NCBI GenBank assembly: GCA_963854835.1
Contig: OY978526.1
Coordinates: 14,773,277-14,837,276, forward strand
From: Megamerina dolium
Lineage: Eukaryota > Arthropoda > Insecta > Diptera > Megamerinidae
Reading direction: 5' to 3'
Length of the DNA: 64,000 nt
Every line of letters starts with the position of its first letter. Positions within the stretch are counted from its first letter, which is position 1. Under the pieces are notes generated by a model, which saw only the letters and a list, made by a program, of their open reading frames with translations, did not search any database and was not told where the DNA came from. The position numbers were made by a program, and so were the translations under genes. This document shows positions 13,195 through 26,874 of the stretch, piece by piece.

Positions 13195-13529
13195 GGAATT
13201 CATGGATATACATGTGTGATGTGTGCGTGTGCAGTAACATTGGAAATGGTACTACATACCTGGTACTAGTTGCAGTAGTGCCAACTTCTAGTACCTTTAT
13301 GTAGGTTGAGTAGTTGGTTTTTTTTTTGTAATAGTTGTTATGTTACTGTTGTTAGTGGTATTTTTTTTAAGTGAATGCATTTATATGGCTTTCATGGGCA
13401 CAATTTAAATGAAATTGCCTACAGAAAAATAATGTTTTAGTTAAAATATATACAAAATTTTTATGAATATATTTTATTTTAAATGCTCTCAAAAGAAAGA
13501 AAAAACGCATAGCAAAATTTTAATTAAAT

Positions 13530-14285
13530 ATAAAGGCGATGATCCACAGGATTTTTTTCGTATCAATAAATGGAAGAAACTAATAATTGTCTTCTAATGT
13601 TTGTACTGGGACAGTCTCGCCAATAAATTGGAAAAACTCATATTTTTATTCGTTATCCGTTGATGGAAATTGAAGGAAATGAAGCACTTTTTCAAATGGA
13701 AGATTCTTGTATTGTAGAATCGAACATCGCTTGGGTTATTCAGTGAACAGCAGACCGTTCATAACAATTCAACACAATAATACACAAATATGAATATTCC
13801 GACTGACCATGATTCCGATATGAATTCGTCAAAATGGATTGTCACCTTCATCCGAAGGTTTCTTTCTAACTTCGAAAAACATCGTTTTTCTGATATGGCT
13901 TGGCTAGTTTTTTGAGGTTAGAAAAGAAACTTTGGGTGATGGCAATAATTTGATCACGGGTTCAGATACAGGGATCAGAAATTCATATAATGTGACTACT
14001 CTGATTCATCGAACATTCTGCTTGTTTCTTTTTTTGACTGTGTTAGGAAAAAAACATACTTAGAATGTCTGCCAAAAGATAGTAGCCATAATCTATAAGA
14101 TTTTTGGGTGGCTGAAGCCGAATACGTTTTCGAATATGAGGATTTGCGGAATCTTGCAGCATTTTAAAGATGAGCCATGGAGTAAATTTCTCCTGCGATC
14201 TCTGAACGAATGTAGTGCTTGAAGAACTAAAATCCATATAGTTATAATATTTAGTTTCATCTTGCATCATTTGATATATCACTTA
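13530..14285. other. Less AT-rich block, possible decayed coding or transposon sequence
   Basis: This block stands out from its surroundings by higher sequence complexity. In one plus-strand frame from 13,540 it reads DDPQDFFRINKWKK, then a stop, then YWDSLANKLEKL. That spacing faintly recalls the middle of some hAT-type (ZMYM-like) transposases, but no catalytic motif can be identified. On the minus strand 14,043-14,282 is an open frame with varied composition (FTPWLIFKMLQDSANPHIRKR). I do not recognise either. It could be an old element or ordinary DNA. Confidence 0.2.
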
Positions 14286-16900
14286 GCTTAACCCATATTG
14301 ATTTATATTCGTATGGACACCACTTATTTGTTACTATTTTGAAAATTTGATAAAATCTTTGGATAAAATGCTACTTTATGATCCAAAAAGATATTGCAGA
14401 TGTTAGTTTTGGACTTTTAGGAAACATAAAACTTTTGCTTTACTTGCTTTACTACTGGCAGCTTCTAACAAATCATATTTTTTTGAAGGAATTCGAGAAG
14501 GTTAAAGAATTTTAAAAATCTAACTTCTTTATTCCTTATGCGTTTGCTTTTTCACGTTATTAAAGAAAGTTATTCCATTCTTGATAGCATGTATTATCGA
14601 GATATGAATTTACCTAAATAAATATTTATTTGGGCATTGGCCTCTTTCAAAAGTAAATATTGTATGTATATATGTTTGGATATAAATCCATCAAAGACCA
14701 AAAATAAAAATTAACACAAAATATAAGCGAGAGAAAGACGATATGTAAAAGTACTTGGTCGTGTCATGTGGCATGTTTACCACTTTGTATTTATTGTTGT
14801 CGAGCATGGCATATCCACCAAACATATCCACTACCAACCAACTTATTTGAGTAGGAAGCAAAGAAAGCAGAGCAATTCTTCGGTGACAATTTCCTTCGTT
14901 TTGATTTTTTTTTTTCAAAAACATCTTAATGCAATCTACACCTTCGTCTTTCTAAAATTTGTTTGTTACAACAAGTATTTGCGTTTCAATTTCATTTTTA
15001 GATTTGCTCTATTTTATATACGAATATAGTAATATGAACATAGTCCCTCCCAGTACTATTTTATGTTTATGATGTGTCGCTTATGATACGCAGATCTTAC
15101 GTGTAAATATTTCCGTTACCTTCATTTCCAGATAGCTCGCGAGCACATGTGTACATATATATGTATATGAAAACCCGTAAGTTTTATTGTGCACGATTGT
15201 GTTACTATACAAACACACACTCATACACATTGACACATGCATGCATAGATGCAATCAAAATTGCATACAAAGTAGATAGCATACGTGGTACGTGTCTTGC
15301 GATTTCTTGCATGCAACACAAAGATTAGATTCTCTAGCAGGTAGAATAGAATACTCCAATAGGCATTACATAGTGCGAGTATGCATACACATTTTATAGT
15401 CAAAAATCAGGTAAAGGAATATTACGAGAAGTAGCACAAAAAGTATAAGAAGAAGGCAAAAATTGTAATAGTATCAGTATCATATGTAGTCATAAACTTT
15501 ATATCATATGACATCATAATGGTATTTTACAAATGTCATATTTTTCGAGGCATTTATTTTTGTTGCTATTTTCGGTTACTCTAGTTCTTGATCCTTGTAT
15601 ACTTCTAAGTCTACATTTTATGTAGAAGTATATGTGTTCTGTAGTGGCCTTGGTGAGTTGGCAACATGTTGATAAGATCATACACTTTACATATAGTGAT
15701 GATTGGTAGTCCAGACAGTTGGTCGTAGTAATGCCATTTATTGCATTTATTTTATGTTAAAACTCATTTGATTACATTATGCAAATAGTAATATATACTC
15801 TAACATTTACATATATATATAGTATGCCTTCATCATAGCATTTATCTTTATTCATGGAAAATTTATGATTTTGAATTATTGTAATAATTTTTCATATTAG
15901 CATGTGAGAATGTTCGATGTGTCATTTGTGTTGAAATACTAAAAATTATTTTGATGGTTTTTTATTTTATATATGTATGAATATGTATGTGTTGTTGGTA
16001 TTTATTGACTAAGGAAAGTATGATAATTAAATTAATACGATTGAAACTCTAATGGAAAATGGCGTGGACATGGATGCTTTACTAGTACCTAGTATTATCG
16101 TTGATCGGTTTTGATATTCTATTGAAATTATGAAGGTATATCTTCTCGTTGAGTAGCTTACCTTAGATTTATATTGTTTGACGCTTGAACTTCCTGTTAA
16201 TCTGTTAATCACTTTTACATCTATGAGAACCTGTAATTAAAATAAATATTTATTGTACATCTCGCCTTAATTGAAGTACTACTAATTGAAATTAATTTAA
16301 GGAGATTAAAGTTCATATCGTTATTTATGAATAACTCTACAATTTTTATTAATAACTCAAAATCAACACAAATATTGGATTATTTCAATGTAATCATAAC
16401 ATTAGTTGCATTTAAACAATAAACGCCTTTTCAAAAATTAAAACATTAATCAGCAATTTTCAATATTAGGTACTTTGAAAACAAAATCGATTTTATTTCA
16501 TTCCGAAGAAATATTCAGGTAGAGCCAATTGCCCAAAGATTTTCATTCACTCAACCCTCCATTATGAAACCCTTTCTCCAATCCCTTTCGTTTTAGCCTT
16601 GATGTTGTACATATCGTACATATTTATTCGAATGCACATTTTAGGAAACTAAATGAAATTTATGTTTACAGAACTCAAAACCACAAAAGTTGTGGTTATG
16701 CACACAGATTTACACTTTTTGCACTCAGTCGTTTCCCTCAGTTGCGTGTGAAACTTTTCACAAAAAATATTGTGGTGGCGGCACAACGAATATACTATAC
16801 ATAAATATATAGTACATATATATATGCCCATAGAGAATGCCGACTTGCCTTGCTGCAACAAACAAAAATACGGATGTATTGCGCGTTCAACAAACGCCAT
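14286..16900. other. Noncoding AT-rich DNA
   Basis: No recognisable genes, RNA genes or mobile elements. Open frames are short and overlap on both strands. Confidence 0.5.
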
Positions 16901-16946
16901 CACCACGGAAACACATAATTCAACATCGAGAGTCTAAGGCTGTCGT

Positions 16947-17020
16947 TCAGTTAAAGTGTACGTTGAGTATAGGCGATTAAGTTACTATCCTGCAGACCAA
17001 ATGACAGTTAGCTGCTGGTT
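16947..17020 (+). promoter_or_regulatory. Weak candidate transcription start and short 5-prime exon
   Basis: TCAGTT at 16,947-16,952 fits the arthropod initiator consensus, and GTAAGT at 17,021 fits a splice donor, leaving a noncoding exon of about 72 bp. Local sequence is less AT-rich than its flanks. No TATA box lies at the expected distance and no clear downstream promoter element is visible. Both motifs are short enough to occur by chance, so this is a lead only. Confidence 0.15.
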
Positions 17021-18685
17021 GTAAGTAGTTAGAGAGTCAGTTATAATAGTAAAGTAGCACTTTGATTTAGAAAATATATCGTAAAAAAGAAAGAGAACTA
17101 GTGAAACACCCATTGCTTAACCGGTTGCTTTGCATTACATACTACTGTTAACACTTAGATAGAGGCAGTTGTGTCAATGTGCTTAGAAGCACACCAGAGT
17201 GCCTATGGTAAAGTTTATGCCTATTTGCCTGTTCGTTATGCTACTATTTGGCTACATTTTCCACTACACAGTGAACACACATTACATTTGTAGTTGCAGC
17301 GACAACAAGGCTGCGACAGCTTAAAACTTAAGGACATTTTAGCTCAACAATCATTTCTTGTTGTATAATTTTTGGACAAAATAATACAATACCAACAACA
17401 ACAACAATAGCCTCAATATCAGCTGCTAACCAAGCAATAATAATAATAATGCAATTTATTCGCGAAAGGATATTGAAAAGATTCGTTGCTATGAAATGAG
17501 GTGTATTTACTCAGAGGAGAGGATGCTAAAGGAGAAAAACTTGAATGTTAAGAATTCTTGAGTTGAAAGTTACAGAATCAAGGAAAAGTTTAACAAACTG
17601 CTGCTTTTGCTAAAGTTATATGATGTGCCTGTGTGTGCGTAGGTGCAATAGGCTCTTTGCATTGCATTGAAAAACTATATCAGCAGCAGCAAGTAAGAGC
17701 AGAAGAGAAGAAGAGGAATATGAAAATAGAAACACTGTGACTATGGTAACATAAGATTTTGAATGTTGCCTGTTTTGCACTTGAAAATATTGCATCGAGT
17801 TGAATGGAACACTAGTACCTTTCTATGTTCGGTTGTTGTTAGTACAAAGGACTAGGTAAGTTGTTCAATTTTTGTACAGAACCAACAGACAATTATAATA
17901 AAACAAAATCCACATTATTTTCGCGAACACTTGAGGGTGTATTTTACAATACATATGTACAGATGATGCACATTTATGCACATGGCGAACAACTTGATTC
18001 GAGCAAAGAATTTGTACAGCACTGCAACAAAAACAGAAAAACTTGGTAATCACCATGAGCATAACTTTGCAAATTGATGATGTTATCACTAAACAGACTA
18101 CACGCATCCACAGAGGTTATATAAAAAGGGTGTTTTGTTAGCGCGGAGTTAATTTCAATAGGAATTTATGATGGAAAATTGCATTAACGCAACAAAAAAA
18201 AAAAGTTTGTATGTTCTGTCATTGAAATTCAATTGCAGTTTCCCTTTTTTAACGAAAACAGATCGGTAGCTCTCGGTGCCTACCATTGATAGATGGATTA
18301 AAACGTGAAATAAGTTTAAAAAGGAGTAACTTTTGTTCTTCACTATGTTCATCTTTTTTTATGCTATTGATTTCGTAATGCCATCTTTCCCCTTCATCTT
18401 TATAAATCGTTCTGTAGGTCTTTGGTGCAATGGACATCATCTGCATCAGTTTCAGAGGAAATTAACTGTGGGCATCTTTGACATCATACGCAACATTTCA
18501 TAAAATATTGGTCAATATAGGATAGGATATAGGAGTGAAACTGAGTGGTTATATTTTTGTTCGCACCTTTGATGAATTCATCGAAATCATTTGTTCATAG
18601 GTAAGTCTCAGTTGTCTGTAAATGTCTTCATGAACAACAATAAAAATTTTGGTCTTCGAATACTGAAGAAGGTTATTCAAAATCT
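17021..18685. other. Noncoding
   Basis: Contains AAC/ACA-rich (17,392-17,406) and GA-rich (17,700-17,715) patches. No gene supported. Confidence 0.5.
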
Positions 18686-18689
18686 ATTA

Positions 18690-19190
18690 AAATAGCTGAA
18701 GTTGGTGAGATAGCCCATCTCAGCCTAAACAAGACCTTTGTAGAACAGCGCAAATGGTCAGTTCAACCCTATATTGTAGAGATATGGGTAAGTATATTTG
18801 ATGGAAATGATGAGTCAAAAGAATTATTGGGAAGCTGTAACACTCTTCAATGCACTAGAGGTGATTTCAGGGCAATAATAGGGATATTTCCCGATTTTCA
18901 TGTGTTTTTATGTTCATTTTGGATGTGAGCATCCTTGAAGTGAAAAGATGGGGAGTACGTACAAGTATGTTCAGAAAAAATGTTGAGCAGTAAAAATTAA
19001 TGGAGGTCGGTCAAATATTATGACTCCTTTAATGGTGTTTTGGTAGCGGTGGGAGCGAAATTTATAACAAAAATTAAATTTTATAGGTAAGGCTCTATAA
19101 GCGATAGAATTGGGGGGTAAGTATGTTCAGAAAAAAGGTTGAGGATAGAAATCTATGGTGATCGGTCATACATTTCACCTAAACAAAATT
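18690..19190. repeat. Dispersed copy of the 4.8-kb repeat family
   Basis: The block order of the 4,810-5,745 array is visible: GATATGGGTAAGTATATTTGA near 18,780, CACTAGAGGTGATTTC near 18,858, GATGGGGAGTACGT with GTATGTTCAGAAAAAATGTTGAG near 18,950-18,990, and TTAATGGAGGTCGGTCA near 18,999. A further partial unit at 19,115-19,180 has GGGGGGTAAGTATGTTCAG and GGTGATCGGTCATACATTTC. There are about two and a half degenerate units and no coding frame. Confidence 0.75.
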
Positions 19191-21345
19191 TATCAGGCTA
19201 GTCAAATAAACTTTTGATTCGAATTTAGTTGACCCGGGGAATGCTTTTTTCTCTCCAATTGTATTGTATTATTCTTTTGCCTAAAAACAACACTCTTTAT
19301 GTGTGCGTATTATATTTTACGTATAGATGTATTTATGTGTAAGTATGAGGTAACAATTCTCTTGTACAATATTTTTATAATTTTTTTTGCTAACATTTTA
19401 CATTATTATTATTGTTGTTGTACTATGTACATATATTATATGTGTCGAATTTTATATACTGTGAAAATGCTCTGAGTATGTGGCAAAATTATGTGCATCG
19501 AAAATAATTCACTCACAGAAGCCATAACAACAAGGTTACTACTTATGCCCTACTACTACTACAAGGAGTACAAATACCTGTACTGTTATTATATACAAAA
19601 ATATTAACATCGCTTGTAGTGGCATGGCAGTAAGTATCTCCGTACTGAGACTCAAGTAGATACATAGTTAGAAGAAGCCTCACAATGAAAATAAAGCAAA
19701 AGCCTTTTTAAGTAACACAGCAGGCGAAATAGTAGCAGCTACTGCGTTGGAGCAAATACTTAGTGTAAGCTCTATGTGGATATTTAACTGAAAGAGTGTA
19801 CTTTCCTCGTTTACCATAAATAGACATTGATATTGTATAGGAAACGGCTACTCGACAAATACTACAAAGTACTTTTCTCTCAAAGCATTAGTTCGCATCT
19901 ATCCTACTCATCAATGAGCATTCATCGGCTCTATATGAAGTTGTAGTATTTGTGTATATATACTTGCACATAGCAACTTTGCTTGTAACTGCTTATGGTT
20001 TCTGCTTAGAGTTTCTATGACAAGTTAGTGGTGGTTGTTTGTCGCTGTTCATAGGCCACCTACTGTGTCTTCTTCATCGAATTAGCACGTCGAGTAGCGT
20101 TAAAAACGAAAAACCAACAAATAATATCAGTACACACACAAACGATAAAAATAACAATTTGGTGCTACTAAGGTGCTACTCGTATAAGATGCCCATTTAT
20201 CATTTATCTCAATTGTTATGTGCGGTATTTCATTTAAGTATTACTCTTCTCTGAGTGTCTTGTTGGAATGAAAATCATCATCGTATTTAATCAGCATCAT
20301 CATCATCATCATCATCATCATAATCAACGCTTGAGGGTTCAGTTAACTTTTCAAGATTTTTCGGAACTTTGTTATATTATTGTTTTTATTATATTGTATG
20401 GATTTAATGCATTCAGTTGCTTGATTCACAAATGAAGACATTAAGTGACTGAGAGAAAGATAGTGATAGAGAGAGAGAGAGAGAGAGAGTAGAGGGGAAA
20501 ACTTGTTAAAGGATTACTAATTGATTTTGTGCAAAAGTAAAAAAGTTGACAATAATGAAGACGATTAATGACGATTGCAACCTGAATAAAAGCAACAGAG
20601 AAAAGTAAAAGTGCAAAATGATAGTAGAAAAAAACAAAAAGAAATTAAAATCATCAAAACAAGCAAAAGAGTAAAACAACAACAACAACAAAAAAGTTAA
20701 TTGAATTTCCACAAGAGTTAAGTAGGTATTGTACAATAACATTGTATACTTCTGTGTTGTTGCTTTTGATTATATTGCTCTTTGCCATAAAGTGGATTAG
20801 CTGTAGGGGAATCAAAAGAAAAATGTTACTAAATCAAAAAAAAAAAATGAGTTTTTTTATTATATTGATTTCATATACATTCCATTATGTTACGGGTATT
20901 TTTTTCTTAACTCTCGGCTTGATCTTATTTAGCATTTCCCAAGATATATTCGTACTTGACTCTTAAGGAAATTAAAGTGTATATAAGTATAGTTCTTAAT
21001 TAAGCAATCATTATTTAATGAATTTCTTCTTATAAAACGGAAAATATGTAGAATTTGTTTGTAATAAAAATAATCGAATTCAATATGGCGTTGACAAGAA
21101 ATGGTTTATTTGCTTTTCGAATGACCATACAGCCTCAAAATAAAAAAGTATGATATTCGATGGGCCATAGTGGTTTACATTGAATGGATTTTAGATCCTC
21201 GAAATTGAATCTGTAGTTTGATTTTTACTATTCTTTTCTTTTTGTCTTTTTAATTTGATTTCTGGAGACAAAGCACAATGAGTAAATATTGCTCATTTGT
21301 TATGTATCTGCTTATTTGATGTAAGAAGTTAAGAAAGTTACTGTT
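19191..21345. other. Noncoding with (ATC)n and (GA)n microsatellites
   Basis: An (ATC)n run lies at about 20,294-20,321 and a (GA)n run at 20,468-20,489. An AAC-rich patch lies at 20,677-20,695. Open frames here are chance-sized. Confidence 0.55.
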
Positions 21346-21349
21346 GGTT

Positions 21350-21590
21350 CCGTAACTAAGTGCTAAGTTGAGGCACAACTTTAATATCAAAAATAATTTT
21401 ATTCGAATCGGCAGGCAATTGGCAATTCTTACGCCGGCAACAATTTCCGATGAAAGACCGCTATTAAAAGAGCTCTGTGACAAAGCTCAGAAAAAGTCAT
21501 GTCACAAGTATTTTGCCATTCGGAATCAGCTAATATAAGTAGGTTACATCTTACACTGACCAAAATTTAACACGTAGGATTATCATCGCT
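21350..21590 (+). mobile_element. SINE copy 3, tRNA-like head mostly deleted
   Basis: The head retains CCGTAACTAAGTGCTAA, a degenerate version of the box A region of the SINEs at 32,982 and 46,608. It then jumps to GCACAACTTTAATATC, so the anticodon and box B part is deleted. The body matches the other copies in order: GGCAATTCTTACGCCGGCAA, AAAGAGCTCTGTGACAAAGC, ATTCGGAATCAGCTAATATA and CAAAATTTAACACG. Without box B this copy could not be transcribed by polymerase III. It is clearly a member of the family, but its boundaries are approximate and I see no convincing target-site duplication. Confidence 0.75.
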
Positions 21591-21937
21591 ATGTCCTAGG
21601 GTTTTTTCGAACACCTCCTCTACCTTGATCTGAAACATCTGAGGCCCTAGGGCAAATTTGTTTACAATTCTGAATAATTAAATGAAACGTTTTAGTCAAA
21701 GTGAGCGTCGTTAACCTAAGTGTATTATTGTATTATATTATATAAGTTTATATTCATATTGTATTGTGCGCAGTCTAAACATTATCATTTATTTTATTTT
21801 CGATATTTATTGCAGGTACGAAAGTTGTTACTAAGCTATTGGACTATTTACTACACCTGCCAACTGGAATACTAAAAGGGGCTTAATAATAATTCATAGT
21901 ACGATATATATTTACATATGTATGTTTGTACGTATAT

Positions 21938-22170
21938 TAGAGTGGCTCGAATAAGTATGGCAAAAGAAATCTAAGTGTATTTGCTCAAGAAATTATGGGT
22001 CTTCAATCGATTTATACAAATATATATTCCTATATATTCAAACATTATTTCACAATTATTTTCATATGAATGGCAATACTTTTTTTGTTAAAATATGAGC
22101 GTTCGAAAGTGAGTTTATATTCAATGGAATTCAATCGAAGTTTTGTGAGCATATTTTATGACTTACCCTA
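21938..22170. mobile_element. Possible short DNA element, weak ends
   Basis: The left tip TTAGAGTGGCTCGAATAA resembles the tip of the 3619-4055 element. A possible opposite tip, TTATGACTTACCCTAGC, ends near 22,170, but the tips match in only about 9 of 14 positions. The interior is AT-rich and noncoding. The left end is plausible, the right end is not secure. Confidence 0.2.
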
Positions 22171-23670
22171 GCGTACACACCTATTTTTACATTTACATGC
22201 ATATAGTATGCACATATGAAATTCTAATGAAAATGAAAATAATAAAAATAAAAACATTTAACCATGTGAATGGTAGTATAGTTACGTAAGTATGCTGGAC
22301 AAATGTAAACAAATGTAACAAGAATAGTCTCAAGAGAGGTAATAAATAGGGGCAGTTTATATCACTCGGCTTGCGTGCAAACACTATACTATGCGACAAC
22401 ATTCATGGTCATTCAGTTATGCACGTAAGTGTTTTACTCATACTTATGAATGTTCGGTCATGCAAAGGGGACACATTGTTGTGGTAGCTACTATTAAAAA
22501 TAAAGTGAGCATACATGTACATTCACTCATTCGCTTACTTGTTGTCGCCACTTCACCTAAATACTGTTGCAACACTTGTGCATATTCATAAACCTACATA
22601 GAATGTATGATACCTCACTATATGTATGATGCTACATCTACAGGTAGCACTGAGTGGATCAAGTGGTATGAGAAACGATCATAAACCAAATATGTGTGTG
22701 GGTATTAATACAATACTTAAACTTGTATACACTAATAACACGAACAATGTTATAAAAAAAAAACACACCAATAATAACAATGTTGTTAAATTGTGTACGT
22801 GGTTACTGTTGCAAGTTTTACTTACAACACAAATATTCATACTTCTATGAAAATATGTTTACGCTTGTAGGTATGTGAGAGATATTAGCATATAAAAAAC
22901 AAGTAATAATTATCTAGATACAGAGAGACCAATAACATGTTTTAAGGATATGTTAGAAATGAAAAAAAAAGAAGAGAATGTGTTAGTCACATGCTAGGGA
23001 GAGTAATAGAAAAAATGCTGACATAACAAAAATAAATATGCAACAAAAAATGATTGTATATAGGATGTGGGTGAATGAAAGGGAATATATGTTAAAGTAA
23101 GAGCATATGATGGTAGCATTGGAGTGAATATAATCAAATAAAAAACCATCGCAAGCACTGTATTACTTAAAATAATCATACCTAATTGTATGGAGAATAT
23201 GAAAAGTACTCAGGAAACGAATTTTTTAAATTCAAATATTGGGAAGAAAACTCAAAATATGAACCAAATATGCGAATAACTGTAAAATTTCATCTTTATG
23301 TTTTAATATTCTATAATCAGTATGTTTTGTAGGTTATTTTATTGGGATTTTGTGATTAAGTATTGTCACCGAAAAAAATATATTGAAAATCTTTATATAA
23401 ACAGATATGAAAAATGTCTTTAATTGCAAAGATCGATGATTTTTGCAATTGTATATATATTCCTACATATATTTGTACATATTTATGCTTTGGTATATGT
23501 TTGAATATCGACTCAGATGTATTTTACTGTTAACTCTTATAAGTAGTACATATTCAGTTACTTATAGGAATGTCATTTAACGTGCATGCATACACATATG
23601 GGCATTTCTCAGAAATGGTCATGTAAAACTGAAGAAAATATGAAAAAATGCAAAAGCCCAACACCCAAGA
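22171..23670. other. Noncoding AT-rich DNA
   Basis: No gene, repeat family or RNA gene recognised. Confidence 0.5.
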
Positions 23671-23880
23671 AGTTTGGATGTAAGTTTGGATCCAAGTTTC
23701 AGTGTGATAACTTTATAGTTTCATGCATAAAGTGAGAAATCAACATTCAGCATTCAACAATATACATTTGTATAGGGGGTAGGCGTTAATATAAGCGAGA
23801 AAATATATATTCAACGATATACTTTTGCTTGGGAGGTTGGTAGAGTTTTTTTCTCGTTTTGACGTTTTCACGATATAAAA
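23671..23880 (-). repeat. Inverted, degenerate copy of the 153-bp repeat family
   Basis: Read on the minus strand, this stretch contains AACGCCTACCCCCTATACAA, then TTGTTGAATGCTGAATG, then AACTATAAAGTTATCACAC and TGAAACTTGG. These are the same blocks in the same order as in the array at 925-1475. A second partial unit (CCAACCTCCCAAGCAAAAGT) precedes it, about 60 bp away, implying an internal deletion. Confidence 0.65.
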
Positions 23881-24130
23881 ATTTTATTTTGGCCGTTAGC
23901 TTAAATGTAGTACTCATTTAGAACTATAAAACAATAAAAAATTTGTGTAATGTCACTTTACTATGTTTTTTTCATATTTTATATATAAAGACGTAAACGT
24001 AACCCAGAAAATGTCCATATTTTTTTCACATAGACCTTTACCAAGTATGTCCCTTACTTATAATTTCAGTAGGCCGGGTCAAATTGATGAAAGAAAATAA
24101 TGTGGCAAATTGTATGACAATAAGACAAAT

Positions 24131-24690
24131 TTCTTCTTCTTCTTATGTTGCCATTAAAACCGTAAATCGATATAGGCTGAATTTAGCGTGTTAGCAATTC
24201 GAGTATTCCCTCATCTGAGGAGGGAATTGTCCAAGATTCGGTGCCATATGTAAGGACAGGCATGATGAGAGCCTAGTAGTGTGTAGTTTTCGTTTCGTTT
24301 CACGAGAGAGAGCTCGACTTCTCAGTTGTTTACTTAGCCCAGAGTTGCACCTGTTTGTAATAATTGACGTCATTACTAGTGTTAATGCTGGTTCTAAGAT
24401 AGACAAAGTCTCTCACTACTTCAAAAGCATGCTGTCCAGGACACCGGGACTCTTTGTCACTTTGACACTAAATACCTCGTCTTGCTCTTATTCACCGTAG
24501 CACCTATTCGATGCGACTCCACTATTGCCATTATGTCAAAGATCAGCAGCTCGTATTACTTCATAATGAGATTGAAAAAGTCACATGATAACGAATCACC
24601 TTGTCTGAAACCCCGTTCGGTATAAAATGGCGGAGAAAGATCCTTCCAAATTTTCACTGGACAACAGATGTTACACAGTGTCATTCTACA
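24131..24690 (-). pseudogene. Non-LTR retrotransposon (RTE-like LINE) fragment, reverse transcriptase end
   Basis: On the minus strand this is the 3-prime part of a LINE, decayed and internally deleted. Recognisable peptide pieces include SKQLRSRALSRETK, the reverse-transcriptase C-terminal region that follows the FVYLG segment in complete members. Further upstream in the element a stretch reads TGFQTR, matching the conserved PYRTGFRQGD-like area only weakly. The element 3-prime end is at the left: a GAA repeat (plus strand TTCTTCTTCTTCT at 24,131) preceded by ATGGCAACAT, which corresponds to ATGGCCACAT in the copy at 39.9 kb. Several frameshifts and stops rule out function. The clade assignment as RTE-like rests on the peptide and the short tandem 3-prime tail and is from memory of the family. 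Confidence 0.8.
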
Positions 24691-26870
24691 AATATAATTC
24701 TTTAATAATAATTCTTAAAAATATTTTTTTTTCTATGAATAGATTTTTTGAATCATATTTCAAAATTTATAATATTTTAATTTTATAGTTTTCTAGGCGA
24801 ATATTCTTAAAATAATCGACAGTCTCTTGTTTTGCTATATAATTTGTGGACAAAAAAATTATATTCACCCTAATATCCACATGGAAGCATTTGCATGGCA
24901 CTACAAACAGTGATTTACGTTTATATTGAACATCATTTTGTATAAAAATATTTTCATATTGCATACTTTGTGGCATTCTCATGTTTGAAGGTAGGAATGC
25001 CCAGAAACCATATACATACATGCAATATGTTCATATAATTTATTACTACTTATTGATATGCACACATATTTATATTTACATATGAATCTGAATGCATTAT
25101 TATGTCGTATTTTGCAACAGTAATTTTCTCTCTCTCTCTCTATCCCTTTCTCTTTCGTTAATTGGCATTGCTTGTACGGCTGTAGAATAACCAATTTTCT
25201 GCTCTTTGATGTCTGCTGATTTGCTGTTATTGTTGTTTTTATTGTTGTATTTTGGTTGCATATTTTTTTAATCATTATTATCATCTTTATTGGTTACAGT
25301 CTCATTTTTCTACTTCTTCCGCTAAAGTACAATTGTATGATAGATAAAGTTATCGAATTTTTCTCCTCTCCCCATTGTTCTTTAAGCAATATTCTCTTCT
25401 CTCATTATTATCGTTATTGTTCAATGACAAGTGATATAAATGCATGTTTACTGTCTGTATATGTAATATAAGAGTAAATATGTGTGTGTGTGTATGTGTT
25501 TATCTCTTGTACCTTTTTCTTCATCTTCTTGTTATTTTCTGTGTTTTTTTTCATTTTTATTGCAATCCATTGGTATTTATTAATAATTTCACAAGTACCC
25601 AATCAACTCTCCATTGCATTGTAGTCATTGCAACATTATTACGATTGAGAGTGGAGTTACATACACTGTAGTATGAGTATGTGTGTGTGTGTGTGTGTGT
25701 GTATTATTTTTTTGTTTACCCATATACTTCAGATTTTTGCAATGATGCCTGTTATGTACTTAATATTGTCGTCTTTATCATAGCATAATACACAAATATA
25801 CACACTTATATAAATGCAAACAAGTGTATATGTACGAAATGATATGATTGAACATTTAATTTAAAATTGTTCAACTTTTATCCATTGGCTATCGATTCAG
25901 CTTCTTCAGCTTTGTCTTGTTCATAGCTATATAGCTTCTACTGAGGATGATGATGATGATGGTAATGATAATTCTACTGCTGCTGCTGCCTTTGTGACAA
26001 ATTGTCTCTTTTTCATTTAATTGCTTCCTTCTAATTGACCGACCAGAGTTTTTGTTCAATTCATCAGTTACTTCCTTTACTGCACTGCACTACAATATAC
26101 TTGTACTCTATTGAAGTCAACTGTTTCTACGTACGTACACTCTTAACTCAAGTATGTATTTAATATGCGTGTGTGTGTGAGTGTGTGTAATTTTTGTTGC
26201 AATTTTCAGTATTTATGACATTTTGTAATTGAACTATTGGGAATTTTCATTTTTCGATATGTTTACATATATGTATTTTGTTTTTGTTTTCTTTTTCTGA
26301 AATGGGGTTTAAATTTGATCTTATGTTTGTATAGTATATTAATCTTGTTGTTGTTGTTTTGTTGTTTCAAATACTATTATATCTTTACACATATTTGACT
26401 CTACTCATATATATCTCTTTTTCTAACTCTTTCTGTCTCATGGCATATGGCTTTGATATATGTACAATATGACACATGCAATATTTTACCATATTTTTAG
26501 GATGAAAAGTGTTTGAATTAAGTGTGTTGGAAAATTGTATGTTATTTTACAGATTAAAGATTAGTTTCAGTTGACCAATATATGATATATGTGTATGTCG
26601 ATAGCATGAAATAGTTTGTAGTAAATTTTTTTGCAAAAATAGTTATAAATTTTAAATATTGAAAAATGAATAAAAATATATACTAACATATACTAAATAA
26701 TACATGTAGGTAGTCTTTAGTCTTTAGTGAGTTGTATCAGCATTTTTTATTTATTCTTCTAGTTGCGGTTTTTTTTTTTTTGATTTGCGGTATCACTTTA
26801 AGGCAACCACAGGTTATAGGTAACAGCAATTTAATTAAATATGATGTAAAATGCAGTAAAAAAGAAAATG
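24691..26870. other. Noncoding with several simple repeats
   Basis: Contains (CT)n at 25,128-25,142, a GT-rich stretch at 25,481-25,499, a pure (GT)n run at 25,681-25,703, a GAT-rich run at 25,945-25,961 and a GT-rich patch near 26,170. No supported gene. Confidence 0.55.
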
Positions 26871-26874
26871 AATT

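Noticed and set aside
13530..14285. hAT-type transposase remnant
   Set aside because: A faint resemblance in DDPQDFFRIN and YWDSLANKLEKL is not backed by any catalytic or dimerisation motif, so I left it as an unnamed block.
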